Origin: an uncultured Tropicimonas sp.
GTDB taxonomy: Bacteria; Pseudomonadota; Alphaproteobacteria; Rhodobacterales; Rhodobacteraceae
Length of the DNA stretch: 64,000 nt
Assembly (NCBI GenBank): GCA_947495685.1
Contig: CANLZY010000001.1
Location: 1-64,000, forward strand
Direction of reading: 5' to 3'
Both the position numbers and the translations under genes were made by a program. How positions within the stretch are numbered: position 1 is the stretch's first letter; each line of letters opens with the position of its first letter. Under the pieces are notes generated by a model. That model searched no databases. It saw nothing but the letters and a program-made list of their open reading frames with translations, and was not told the DNA's origin. This document shows positions 1 to 8,430 of this stretch, piece after piece.

Positions 1-445
1 GACCGCTTCGAGCCTAAGGCGGACATGGTCCGGCATGGAACTCGCAGATGCATCGCCCCCTTTGACCGAAACCTCAGATGTGCCGTAGAACAAAAAGCTG
101 CCGTCCGTTGTAGGCGCAGTGAAGACAGAGGGGCCTGTGACAGAGTTGCGGACAATCCCGCCATTTGGTCAAAAGGGCAGATTGAGCGTGAACGGCTCAA
201 ACTAGCCGTAAGTCTCGCGCGCAGATCGGTAAGAAGGGCGGCGAGCCGACCTTCGCCGCGGAGAACTCCAAAGTCCGCGACGCGAACGCTCCGGACCTTC
301 GACCAAAAGACCCGAAGGAGCTTGATCGGCCTGATCCTGACCTCCGGATGAGGCCTGGTGGATGATCGGGTCCTACCATTGGTGCGACATACCGGTAGAG
401 CCAACGATCCCGCCGCAGCCTTCTGATGTCATTGACGTGATCTTC
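1..445. other. Gene-poor left edge, repeat-like
   Basis: No convincing gene was found. Short open frames on both strands lack a family signature and a ribosome binding site. The text resembles the degenerate intergenic DNA seen again around 4.3-4.8 kb, 5.8-6.0 kb and 26.3-26.5 kb, with recurring wording such as 'gaccttcg' and 'gcggac'. The minus strand is open from about 160 to the window edge in two frames, so the end of a gene lying to the left cannot be excluded. Confidence 0.35.
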
Positions 446-1339
446 CTATTGGGACTTCGCACCAAATCCTTCCCACAAGAACGCTGCAACAGGCCCCACG
501 ATCACCTCCTGCTTCCGAAATACATAGAAGGAAACGTCGAAGCTAAGATCCGTGTTCGGCAGATTTATCTCGCGCAAATGACCCCGCGCCACCTCGTTTG
601 CGATCATGTTGTCCGGCATGTGGCCCCAGCCAAGCCCGGCGACCAACATATGCTTCTTCATATGCAGGTCACTGACATACCACCGTCGCTGACCTTTCTG
701 GATGCCTGTCTTGCGGTCGAACGGCTCTGCAACCTGGCCGCTGTCGCGGGTGATGACCTGGTGAAATCGCCGGAGATCCGTGCGGCTCCGCAGGGTGCCC
801 ATCCTTGCCAGCAGCGACGGGGCGGTGACAACGCGTATGGCAGTTCCGGAGACCGGCATATAGTCAAAGCTTTCGGCCTCCGGCATGACCGGCCTCAAGA
901 GGCCAATCCCCAAGGCCGCTTCACCCGATCTCACCGCATCGAGAGTGCCCGAAAGCACTTCGGAACGCAGGACGACATGCGTCTCGGGGAACCGCGTTTG
1001 CAGGTCCGTCAGAACGGGTATGACGGCGTCGAGATCGATCGAGACATCCACAGCGACGGTGATTGTCTCTTCCCGGCCCTGCTCGAAATGCCGGACCAGC
1101 AGGTTCAGATCCTCGACCTCCGTCAGAATCCGGAGCGCCTGAAGATAGACACGCTTCCCTACGACGGTCAGTTCCAACCTGTAGCCCGAGCGATCGAACA
1201 GCGTGGTTCCGGTCTGGAGTTCCAGTGCCTTGAGTGCCTGGCTCACCGCCGGCTGGGTGCGGTTGAGACGCTCAGCCGCCGCCTTGAGTGATCCGGTTTC
1301 GACGACGGCACGAAGAACCCTGAGTTGATCGAGCTTCAC
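446..1339 (-). CDS. LysR-family transcriptional regulator
   Basis: A 297-residue DNA-binding regulator. The N-terminal winged helix-turn-helix covers about residues 1-60 (LRVLRAVVETGSLKAAAERL, then TQPAVSQALKALE), followed by the periplasmic-binding-protein-like effector domain usual for this family; the length is typical. The effector is not predictable. The start lies 15 nt from a TAAGCA-N1-TGCTTA palindrome that may be its autoregulatory operator. The nearest downstream target on the other strand is the FAD oxidoreductase / CrtC-like pair beginning at 1902. That is more than 500 nt away, so the regulatory link is only inferred. Confidence 0.93.
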   Translation of the reverse strand: MKLDQLRVLRAVVETGSLKAAAERLNRTQPAVSQALKALELQTGTTLFDRSGYRLELTVVGKRVYLQALRILTEVEDLNLLVRHFEQGREETITVAVDVSIDLDAVIPVLTDLQTRFPETHVVLRSEVLSGTLDAVRSGEAALGIGLLRPVMPEAESFDYMPVSGTAIRVVTAPSLLARMGTLRSRTDLRRFHQVITRDSGQVAEPFDRKTGIQKGQRRWYVSDLHMKKHMLVAGLGWGHMPDNMIANEVARGHLREINLPNTDLSFDVSFYVFRKQEVIVGPVAAFLWEGFGAKSQ

Positions 1340-1354
1340 GAGCCAACTTCTCCT

Positions 1355-1367
1355 TAAGCAGTGCTTA
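1355..1367. promoter_or_regulatory. Palindrome next to the LysR start
   Basis: TAAGCA and TGCTTA form a perfect inverted repeat around one central base, 15 nt upstream of the LysR start codon. LysR regulators commonly bind interrupted palindromes close to their own promoter, so an operator is plausible but unproven. Confidence 0.4.
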
Positions 1368-1537
1368 TGAAGTTATGTGAAAAATATAAATATCAATCAA
1401 GCCTTGCTTCCCCTATCTCGGGTTCGATCCACCGAAGATACCCCTCGGACAACCGACTGGCAGCCGACGGAACAGGCGCCTCCAAGGGGACTTCGTCTGT
1501 TGAGAGAGATACATGAGAAAAAAACATCATCAACGCC

Positions 1538-1621
1538 ATGGTTGAGACCGGCTTTCTTGGCCTAATCGTTTCAGTCATCGCTCTCGGCCTGGTTGTCCTC
1601 GTGTCCGGGGCGATGGGATAG
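1538..1621 (+). CDS. Possible 27-residue hydrophobic peptide
   Basis: A short frame starts MVETGFLGLIVSVIALGLVV and ends SGAMG. It could form a single transmembrane helix. No clear Shine-Dalgarno sequence stands before the ATG. It lies in the otherwise empty gap between the LysR gene and the FAD oxidoreductase. It could be a small membrane protein or chance; confidence is low. Confidence 0.2.
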   Translation: MVETGFLGLIVSVIALGLVVLVSGAMG

Positions 1622-1901
1622 GCCAGTGATCTCCCTGCGACCCGCGAGCCCCGGAGCGCCTTTGAGCAGGCTTCGGTGAAGCTGGGAGCACCCAGACACG
1701 CGATTTGGCCTTGGGTTTCCGGAATGCCGTCCGTTCATCAGGTGGCTTGCCGCGTGCGCCCTTCTCTGCAGCAAAGAGGCCCGAGATCCGGCGGATGGCA
1801 TCCTTGGCAAACCGGCCCGTCAACACCGGGCTTTTCTCGACAGATCACCTATCCCGCCGACCATAAATTCGGCCGTAAGGCCCCCCAAAAGGTTACAAGC
1901 C
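1622..1901. other. Gap with no supported gene
   Basis: The minus strand stays open over most of this stretch in two overlapping frames, but neither shows a family signature. The composition looks like degenerate intergenic sequence. Confidence 0.4.
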
Positions 1902-2990
1902 ATGCCACAGAAAATTGCCATTATCGGCGGCGGTTACGTCGGGGCCGAACTCGCGAAAGCCCTGGACGACACCGCAGAAGTCACATTGATCGAGCCGCGC
2001 AGTCATTTCGTTCACGCACCGGCCATGATCCGCGCCGTTGTTGACCCTTCGCTGCTGGATCGCGCAGTCATTCCATATGATCGCTTGCTCAAGAACGGCC
2101 GGATTATTGCGTCCAAGGCCACAGCTATAGACTCGAAGGGCGTAACTTTGGACGACGGCACAAGGGTTGAAGCGGATCAAATCGTTGTTGCCACCGGATC
2201 TGGCAACGCCATGCCGTTCAAGCCTCAAGGCACCGACATCGCAGGCCTCAAGGCAGACAATCAGCGTATTCACCAGCAGCTCAAAGCGGCGCAGAGCATC
2301 GGTATTGTCGGGGCTGGTGCCGTTGGCACCGAGCTTGCCGGCGAAATCGCCTTTGCCATGCCGGACAAGCAGGTGACGCTGATCTCAAGCGACGACGCAT
2401 TGTTCCCGACGATGCCGCCAAAGCTGGGCACCTCTCTTGCTGCGAAATTGCGAAAGGCTGGAGTCACGCTCATTCTCGGCCAGAGGGCGGAGAACCTGAA
2501 AAACATGACCGAGCCCTACGCGGGCGGTCTGCAACTCGCCGATGGCTCACAGCACGACTTCGACCTGATCTTCCCTGTTATCGGATCGCGGGCGACTTCC
2601 GAGTTGCTCGAGACGCTTGCGGGTGTCGAGAAATCAACGGCAAACCGGATCAAGGTCGACCCGTGGATGCGCCCATCCTCTCTGCCGAACGTTTTTGCGG
2701 CGGGCGATGTCGCGGATGCCGGCGACGGGATGACGATCGTGGCCATTGGCCGCCAACTGCCTTGGCTCAAGGCGGCATTGTCCGGATTGGCACAGGGCAA
2801 GACCGTCGAAGACTTAAAGCCGTACAAACCATGGGGCAGCAAGGCGCCGATCCTTGTGCCACTTGGTCCCAGGCAGGGGAATTCCTTCCTTGGCGTCTTC
2901 ACCGCGGGAGACTTCCTGACCAGCAAGCTGAAGGGCATGGACCTGTTCCTCAAGAAATACGCAAAGCTGCTGAACCGGCCTGAAAGCTGA
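1902..2990 (+). CDS. FAD-dependent NAD(P)H oxidoreductase (AIF/FSP1-like)
   Basis: A 362-residue pyridine-nucleotide-disulfide oxidoreductase fold. The N-terminal FAD Rossmann motif is IAIIGGGYVGAELA (residues 5-18), the second nucleotide-binding motif is GIVGAGAVGTELAGE near residue 133, and the late FAD motif is NVFAAGDVAD near 263. The redox-active CxxC of disulfide reductases is absent. This places it with the AIFM2/FSP1 or NDH-2-like group, which typically passes electrons from NAD(P)H to a quinone or similar acceptor. An AAAGG ribosome site precedes the ATG. It is followed 40 nt later by the exported CrtC-like gene on the same strand, so the two probably form an operon. Confidence 0.85.
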   Translation: MPQKIAIIGGGYVGAELAKALDDTAEVTLIEPRSHFVHAPAMIRAVVDPSLLDRAVIPYDRLLKNGRIIASKATAIDSKGVTLDDGTRVEADQIVVATGSGNAMPFKPQGTDIAGLKADNQRIHQQLKAAQSIGIVGAGAVGTELAGEIAFAMPDKQVTLISSDDALFPTMPPKLGTSLAAKLRKAGVTLILGQRAENLKNMTEPYAGGLQLADGSQHDFDLIFPVIGSRATSELLETLAGVEKSTANRIKVDPWMRPSSLPNVFAAGDVADAGDGMTIVAIGRQLPWLKAALSGLAQGKTVEDLKPYKPWGSKAPILVPLGPRQGNSFLGVFTAGDFLTSKLKGMDLFLKKYAKLLNRPES

Positions 2991-3030
2991 TCGGCTCACG
3001 ATCAATCCCCCCCTTCCAAAAGGAAAGACC

Positions 3031-4200
3031 ATGGAACTCTCCAGAAGATCCTTTTTGACCTCTACCGTGTTCGGAGCGGGCCTCCTGCTCGTGCCTGGCT
3101 TGCGCTCCATGGCCAGTGCCCAGACGCCAAAATTCGTCATTGGCAACTACGAGGCACCGGGTTTGTACGATCAAGCCGCCCAGGAAGTCGTGACCGACCG
3201 CGACGATGCCTATCATCATGACGGAAACCCGCGCCATTACGAGTGGTGGTATTTTGATCTGTTCACCGATTCCGGGCTCAAGGCCGCGGTGGTCCTGATG
3301 AACCGCCCGTTGATCATGTTGGATAACCCTGATCTGCCGCCGATGATGATGTTGAACGTCGAACTCCCCGACGGCACCAACCGCGATTTTCAGGTGCCGT
3401 TCCCTGGTGTGGACTTCATCGCGTCCAAGGAACATTGCGACGTGAAGCTGGGCAAGAACTGGTGCAAAGGTCGCTACCCGAACTGGCAGCTTCACGCCGA
3501 GCACGAAGATGTGGTCGTGGACCTTGAGCTTGTCGCCACCGTTGAATCCTGGCGTGCGGGATCCGGTGCGATGTATTTCGATGAGGCGCAGACGGTGTTC
3601 AACGCCCATGTCGTGCCCGCGCCGCGCGCGGTTGTGAATGGCACCATTCAGGTCGCGGACGAAACGATCGCAATCGAGGACGGTCACGGCTATCACGACC
3701 ACAATTGGGGCAATGCCGGTATCGAAGGTGTTCTGAAGGCGTGGCACTGGGGCCGTGCTGAATGTGGGGATTTCACGCTGAATTTCTCGTATATCCAGCA
3801 CAGCTCGGAGTATGGCAACAAGGTCGTTTGCAAGTTCATGTTGGCAAAAGGCCGTGAGATCCTGCTGAGCACGGGTGCGTTCGAGGACAGTTTTGTTGGT
3901 GAAATTCATGTCGCTCCGCAGTCAGGAAACGGCTGGCCTGATGGCTTCTTGATCGAAACACCGTACAACGGCGAAATGATCCGTATCGAGATTTCGGGCA
4001 ATCATCTTCTGAGTGACGCGCTCAATTCAGACCAGGAACCGAATGACGAAACCGCACAACCGGGCTATATCCGTCTCGGCGGCGACATCAGGGTGACAGT
4101 GCCGCTCGCAGGCGGTGTCGAGGTCGCAACCGGCAACATCATTCACGAAATGTCCTTCTCGGAAGCTATCCCCAAAGCCGAAGCAAACTGGCTGTTGTAG
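3031..4200 (+). CDS. Tat-exported carotenoid 1,2-hydratase-like (CrtC/AttH) protein
   Basis: A 389-residue protein with a twin-arginine signal (SRRSFL at residues 4-9, hydrophobic stretch, cleavage probably after ASA near 30). The mature part has the HYEWWYFD motif (69-76) and the DGHGYHDHNWG motif near 220 that mark the CrtC/AttH lipocalin-like superfamily, whose known members hydrate carotenoids or are secreted proteins of unknown role. Tat export suggests a folded or cofactor-bearing periplasmic enzyme. No carotenoid genes lie nearby, so the true substrate may be a different isoprenoid or hydrocarbon. It is probably co-transcribed with the upstream FAD oxidoreductase and ends at a hairpin. 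Confidence 0.82.
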   Translation: MELSRRSFLTSTVFGAGLLLVPGLRSMASAQTPKFVIGNYEAPGLYDQAAQEVVTDRDDAYHHDGNPRHYEWWYFDLFTDSGLKAAVVLMNRPLIMLDNPDLPPMMMLNVELPDGTNRDFQVPFPGVDFIASKEHCDVKLGKNWCKGRYPNWQLHAEHEDVVVDLELVATVESWRAGSGAMYFDEAQTVFNAHVVPAPRAVVNGTIQVADETIAIEDGHGYHDHNWGNAGIEGVLKAWHWGRAECGDFTLNFSYIQHSSEYGNKVVCKFMLAKGREILLSTGAFEDSFVGEIHVAPQSGNGWPDGFLIETPYNGEMIRIEISGNHLLSDALNSDQEPNDETAQPGYIRLGGDIRVTVPLAGGVEVATGNIIHEMSFSEAIPKAEANWLL

Positions 4201-4210
4201 ATCACAGGCC

Positions 4211-4243
4211 GTCCCCTTTGCGAGCAATCGCCGCAAGGGGGAC
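4211..4243 (+). terminator. Hairpin after the CrtC-like gene
   Basis: GTCCCCTTTGCG and CGCAAGGGGGAC pair over 12 bp with one G-U, beginning 11 nt after the stop codon. No T tract follows, so it may be a processing or stability hairpin instead. Confidence 0.5.
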
Positions 4244-4799
4244 ACGCATCGGATATCCGCATTTCATCTCTCCAGAAATCAATAATTCTGCGCTACGTGT
4301 GGAACGGCTGGTCTGGTGATGCCGCCCTGCAACGAAGCTGCAACTGGGCCAACGGCAGCATCGGGCCGGTCACGCGCTCTGATCCCTTGCCGCACTTGCG
4401 AAGTGTTGCCGCCGGCCGAATGTCGGAAAAGCGGCGACAGCGGAAGGCGTTACGCGGATCACGGACGACTGCTTTTTCCGCTCACTGGTCGGTGACGACC
4501 TGCCACGTGAATGTCCGGTCATGGCCCGCCCGCAGAGACGCTGGATGCTTGCTGCGCTGAAGTTCGCGCTTGCAGCGAATGTCTGCACCGTCGGCTTTCC
4601 CACCGCTGGAGTAGCACGCAACATTCAGGAAAAAGGGCTCTTCACTGCCAATCGCTGCGTCGACGATGAATGACGGCTTCCGGTTCGGACAGCGATGCTG
4701 CACTTGCGAAGCACTTCGCCAGTGTGAGCAGCAATGCCGACTTTGCGGTCATCCGAGTGAAATGGTCGGATGACCGGTTCTGGTCAGCGCAAGAGAAAC
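4244..4799. repeat. Gene-free stretch with degenerate repeats
   Basis: No gene is supported. Position 4349-4371 is a diverged copy of a 23-bp segment also found at 5853-5875 and 26400-26422 (core GGCTATGGGCCGGTC in the 5853 copy). Nearby text such as 'ctgcacttgcgaag', which occurs twice with small changes (around 4390 and 4695), also looks repetitive. Confidence 0.45.
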
Positions 4800-5591
4800 C
4801 TACGTTCGCCCAACTGCCACGTGCACGGCATCCGGATAGACCATTCGGTCACCGACGACATACTCCCTCAGTTCATCTGCTACCTCTGTCGTAAGTGCAC
4901 GTTGAGCGTCGTCGTCGAGTTCGGCGAAGGCTCCAGCAATCGGCATTGAGCCGAGGTGCAAAGGTACGAACTCTTCGGCAATCGGGACGTCAATCGCCAG
5001 TTCCTGCCGGTGAACAGTGACATCGGAGAAGCCAGCATCTCTAACCTGTTCCGCCAACTCAGTCGCAGACGGTGTCTCCCTTTGCGAGCGTTGCCTGCGT
5101 GCCACGCCCGGTGAGATGTGTCGCTCGACTGCTGCGCAAACCGCCTTGGTGTATGGACTGTGACCGTCCCATATCGAGAACGCCATTCTCCCACCCGGCA
5201 CAAGCAACCGCTGAAACTCCATCAAAGCTGAGGGTTTATCCGGGAAGTAGTGATAGCCATGCTGCGACATTACGATGTTGTAGACATTGGATTTAAGCCC
5301 GTTGTCGCAGACGTCCCGCTCCAACCATTCAATGTCTAATCCTTCAGCGAGAGCCTTAGCTTTGGTAAGCATGGCGGCGTTGTTGTCCAACCCATCGACA
5401 CGACCCTGATGCCCGACCTTTTCCTTTGCCAGTCGCGTTGAAACACCAGTACCACAAGCGACATCAAGGACGCTCTCGGCAGTTTGCATATCAAGCAGGT
5501 CGATTAGTGCCTCCGCCCATCGGCCAAACCAAAGCGGCACCATCACCTTCTCGTAGATTTCAGGACCGGTTCCAGCCAACTGAAACGTCAT
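4800..5591 (-). CDS. Class I SAM-dependent methyltransferase
   Basis: A 263-residue protein. VLDVACGTG at residues 41-49 is SAM-binding motif I, GLDNNAAML near 76 is motif II, and a post-motif VPGGRMAFSIW lies near 132. This is the Methyltransf_11/25 type, often acting on small molecules or quinone-like substrates. The substrate cannot be told. It stands alone, with about 600 bp of gene-poor DNA on each side, which suggests acquisition or loss of neighbours. Confidence 0.85.
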   Translation of the reverse strand: MTFQLAGTGPEIYEKVMVPLWFGRWAEALIDLLDMQTAESVLDVACGTGVSTRLAKEKVGHQGRVDGLDNNAAMLTKAKALAEGLDIEWLERDVCDNGLKSNVYNIVMSQHGYHYFPDKPSALMEFQRLLVPGGRMAFSIWDGHSPYTKAVCAAVERHISPGVARRQRSQRETPSATELAEQVRDAGFSDVTVHRQELAIDVPIAEEFVPLHLGSMPIAGAFAELDDDAQRALTTEVADELREYVVGDRMVYPDAVHVAVGRT

Positions 5592-6203
5592 AAAAACAAT
5601 CCCTTCGCGCCAATCGCAAGCATGAGTATGTCATGAGGATCATAGTTTGCTGGGGTGTCGTGGGTCAAATCTTGCAAATAGCGGACTTCGCCCGTAACGG
5701 CCCAAGGTCGGCAATGCGCAGGTAGTGCCAGTTGGTCACCCGGTGCCGAACGGCGGTTCTGTCCGCATGTCGGTCACTCGTCTTTCGAAAATGCTGCACG
5801 GCGCACGAATGGCAGGTCTGGTGAAGCTGCAGCGCGGCACCAGATCGGCTGGCCAGCGGCGGCTATGGGCCGGTCGCGACGTTGTGCCATGTCGCCAAGC
5901 AGTCCCAATCTCGCGGGTGCAGAAATCGGCAGGAACGGCGGGATTCGGACCTTCGCTGCGGGTGCATGCCTCTCTACTCGTGGCTCGCAATGCGGACATT
6001 CGATCATTCTGCGAACAATCAGCGTTCGGATTTGCCAGGGGGAAAGCTCCGTCTTAGTTCAGGCTTCCATCGTTGGTTCGTTCGGACCAGAACCGCGATC
6101 TCTTCGGGATGCCGGCAAGTGCGGCAATCGATGTTCTGACGTTGTTGCCAGCGCGACTGACGGGGTTTGGAGTCCGCCAGTCGCTTGATTTCTGTTGACG
6201 TTT
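5592..6203. repeat. Gene-free stretch with degenerate repeats
   Basis: No gene is supported on either strand. 5853-5875 carries the repeat segment that recurs at 26400-26422 with two mismatches and at 4349-4371 with more. The surrounding sequence (for instance near 5930-6000) reads like the recurrent non-coding DNA common between roseobacter accessory genes. Confidence 0.45.
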
Positions 6204-7190
6204 TCAGACGTCAATCACCACCTTGCCTATGGCCTGGCCGCTGGCCAGTCGATCATAGGCCGCGCCAACGTCTTCCAGGACAAAGATCTGCTCGTCCAGC
6301 AACGGTTTGAGCGCACCCGCGTCCGCGATTTCTGCGAGCTTGGCAAGGATCTCTCCGTGCACTTCCCGCTTCTGGTCGTAGAGCATCGGCAGCAGCATGA
6401 AGACGATGTGCAAGGACAGCCCTTTGAAATGCGCCGGCGACAGGTCGATTTCGAGCAGGCCGACGGTTGTGACGATGTTTGCGTTCAGTGCGGCCGCCTC
6501 GAAGGAGTTCGTCATGTTGGCGCCGCCGACGGAGTCGAAGATCGCGTCGAACCCCGCGCCTGCGGTGTATTTGCCGACATAGTCGGAGATCTTCTCGGCC
6601 ATGAAATCGACGGGCGTAGCTCCGAGCCCTTCGATCGCACCGATTTGCGTGTCGCCGGTGCCGGTCGCGAAGACCTCGGCTCCGAGATGCCGTGCCAATT
6701 GCACGGCGACGTGACCGACGCCACCCGCGCCGCCCTGCACCAGGACCTTCTGGCCGGGGCCTACACCTGCACGCTCAAGACCCTCGAAGGCCGTAATGCC
6801 GACCAACGGCAGGGCCGCGGCTTCGCGCATCGACAGCGATTTCGGTTTGTGGGCCACCAGCCTCGCGTCTGCCGGCATGTACTCCGCAAGCGCACCCTGC
6901 AGGTCGGCAAGGCCGCCGGCGCAGCCAAAGACCTCGTCGCCTGGCGCAAAGCCGGTCACGCCATCGCCGACCTCCTCGATCGTTCCCGCGAAATCCATGC
7001 CAAGGACGGCGGGCAGATCCGGCGACAGCGGCAAGTCCTTGCCCATGTTCCGGATCATCATGTCGATCGTGTTCACGCTTGTTGCGGCGACACGCACCAG
7101 CACGTGGCCGGGTTTCACGGCGGGGCGCGCGAGGTTTGTGGCGGTGAATTCGGCGGTCGGACCGTATTCATTGAGGGTCATGGATTTCAT
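6204..7190 (-). CDS. Zinc-independent quinone oxidoreductase-like MDR protein
   Basis: A 328-residue medium-chain dehydrogenase/reductase. The GroES-like N-terminal part includes MDFAGTIEEVGDGVTGFAPGD. The nucleotide-binding motif VQGGAGGVGHVAVQLA lies near residues 142-157. The cysteine/histidine ligands of zinc alcohol dehydrogenases are absent, so it belongs with NADPH:quinone reductase / zeta-crystallin-like enzymes that reduce alkenals or quinones. The start at 7190 was chosen because AGGAG stands 8-9 nt upstream; the frame stays open further but without a ribosome site. The LysR gene behind it on the same strand probably controls it. Confidence 0.88.
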   Translation of the reverse strand: MKSMTLNEYGPTAEFTATNLARPAVKPGHVLVRVAATSVNTIDMMIRNMGKDLPLSPDLPAVLGMDFAGTIEEVGDGVTGFAPGDEVFGCAGGLADLQGALAEYMPADARLVAHKPKSLSMREAAALPLVGITAFEGLERAGVGPGQKVLVQGGAGGVGHVAVQLARHLGAEVFATGTGDTQIGAIEGLGATPVDFMAEKISDYVGKYTAGAGFDAIFDSVGGANMTNSFEAAALNANIVTTVGLLEIDLSPAHFKGLSLHIVFMLLPMLYDQKREVHGEILAKLAEIADAGALKPLLDEQIFVLEDVGAAYDRLASGQAIGKVVIDV

Positions 7191-7378
7191 TTCGGAGGCT
7201 CCTGTTCGAAAATCTGTCCAGAGCACCATATCCATTTGTCGATAGCGATAAATCAACCCTGATACGAGTTCAGAATTCGCCAACTGAAGATAATCCAGGC
7301 GGCCTTGGCCTGTCCGGGCCACCGGCCATCCTTGGGCACATCGTCCAGCGGCCGCGCAGCTTGATCGCCTCTGTCCGA

Positions 7379-8296
7379 TCAGTTCAGCGACCCATCAAGC
7401 CAGGGTGGGTCTCGTCCGATCTTATCCAGCAGAAAGTCGATGAAGACCCGCACCTTGGTCGTCAAAACGTTGGACTTCGGATAGACGAGCCAGAGAATGG
7501 ACTGGTCGTCCGCCTCATAGTCCGGGAGAACCCTGACAAGCGACCTATCGGCGATTTCGCGATGGACGGACCAGAGCGAATTCATCGAGATGCCGGCACC
7601 GGCAAGCGTTGCAACCTTCTGGCTCAATCCGTCATCCATCGCGAGACGGTGCCCGGCATGACGTGGATCGAACACGGCCCTGTCGCCGGACTGGCTGACC
7701 AATGGACGCGGCGCGAGGCTTATGAAGCCTACGACGCGGTGAAAGGCGAGATCGTCCGGGCTCTGCGGTGTGCCGTATTGCTTGAGATAGGCCGGAGAGG
7801 CACAAAGAATACGCGTGTCATCGGCCAGTTTCCGGCCCTTTAGGCTGGTATCCTCCAGCACGGAATTGCGCAAAGCGAGATCGAAGCTTCCACCTATCAG
7901 GTCGAACTGGGTGTCGGAGAGACGTAAATCGAGGTCGATGCCCGGGTGGTTCTCGACGAACTCTGGCAGGATCGGCGCGATGAAAAGCTGGGCGAAGGTG
8001 CTCGGAGCAGTGAAGCGCAGAGTGCCCTTGGCTTCGGGTTTGCCCTTGCCGAGGGCGGCGAAAGCGGCCTCCTCCTGAGCGAGGATCTCGCGTGCGAAGG
8101 GCAGGAACTCGGCACCTTCCAAGGACAGCGAGACCTTTCGCGTGGACCGCTTGAGAAGGTCCGCCCCCACCAGTTTCTCCAGCTTGGCCAGGCGCACACT
8201 TGCTGCTGCTGGAACCATGCCAAGCTCACGCCCGGCCGCCGAAATGTTGAGCTTTTCCGCGGCCAGTACGAAGAGGCGGACGCTGTCGGTGTCCAT
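7379..8296 (-). CDS. LysR-family transcriptional regulator
   Basis: A 305-residue regulator starting MDTDSVRLFVLAAEKLNISA. The helix-turn-helix spans about residues 5-60 (AAGRELGMVPAAASVRLAKLEK) and is followed by the substrate-binding domain. The start at 8296 matches the family's usual N-terminus; an in-frame upstream start at 8353 would add 19 unusual residues. It is transcribed towards the quinone oxidoreductase and away from the radical SAM operon. The shared 134-bp gap contains an AATTCT-N6-AGAATT inverted repeat, so it may control both sides. Confidence 0.92.
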   Translation of the reverse strand: MDTDSVRLFVLAAEKLNISAAGRELGMVPAAASVRLAKLEKLVGADLLKRSTRKVSLSLEGAEFLPFAREILAQEEAAFAALGKGKPEAKGTLRFTAPSTFAQLFIAPILPEFVENHPGIDLDLRLSDTQFDLIGGSFDLALRNSVLEDTSLKGRKLADDTRILCASPAYLKQYGTPQSPDDLAFHRVVGFISLAPRPLVSQSGDRAVFDPRHAGHRLAMDDGLSQKVATLAGAGISMNSLWSVHREIADRSLVRVLPDYEADDQSILWLVYPKSNVLTTKVRVFIDFLLDKIGRDPPWLDGSLN

Positions 8297-8316
8297 CAAG
8301 TTATATCCAAAAAGTG

Positions 8317-8334
8317 AATTCTGAGATAAGAATT
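8317..8334. promoter_or_regulatory. Inverted repeat in the LysR / radical SAM divergent promoter
   Basis: AATTCT, six bases, AGAATT: a perfect 6+6 inverted repeat located 20 nt upstream of the LysR start and about 100 nt upstream of the radical SAM start. It is a candidate LysR operator. Confidence 0.45.
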
Positions 8335-8430
8335 GCCCCGTTTTTTCACGCATAACAATAGCTATTCTTCCTTCAAGTGGCTGGACCGGCCGATGGCTGG
8401 CGTCCGGAAGAGGAAAATGGACCAGAGATT

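Noticed and set aside
362-1291. Long plus-strand open frame of 309 codons
   Set aside because: It is the shadow of the LysR gene on the other strand; it has no family motif and an unlikely composition.
1575-1826. 83-codon minus-strand frame in the gap before the FAD oxidoreductase
   Set aside because: No recognised family, no ribosome site, overlaps other open frames; read as degenerate intergenic DNA.
6195-7262. 355-codon plus-strand frame opposite the quinone oxidoreductase
   Set aside because: Antisense shadow. The minus strand carries all conserved motifs and a ribosome site.
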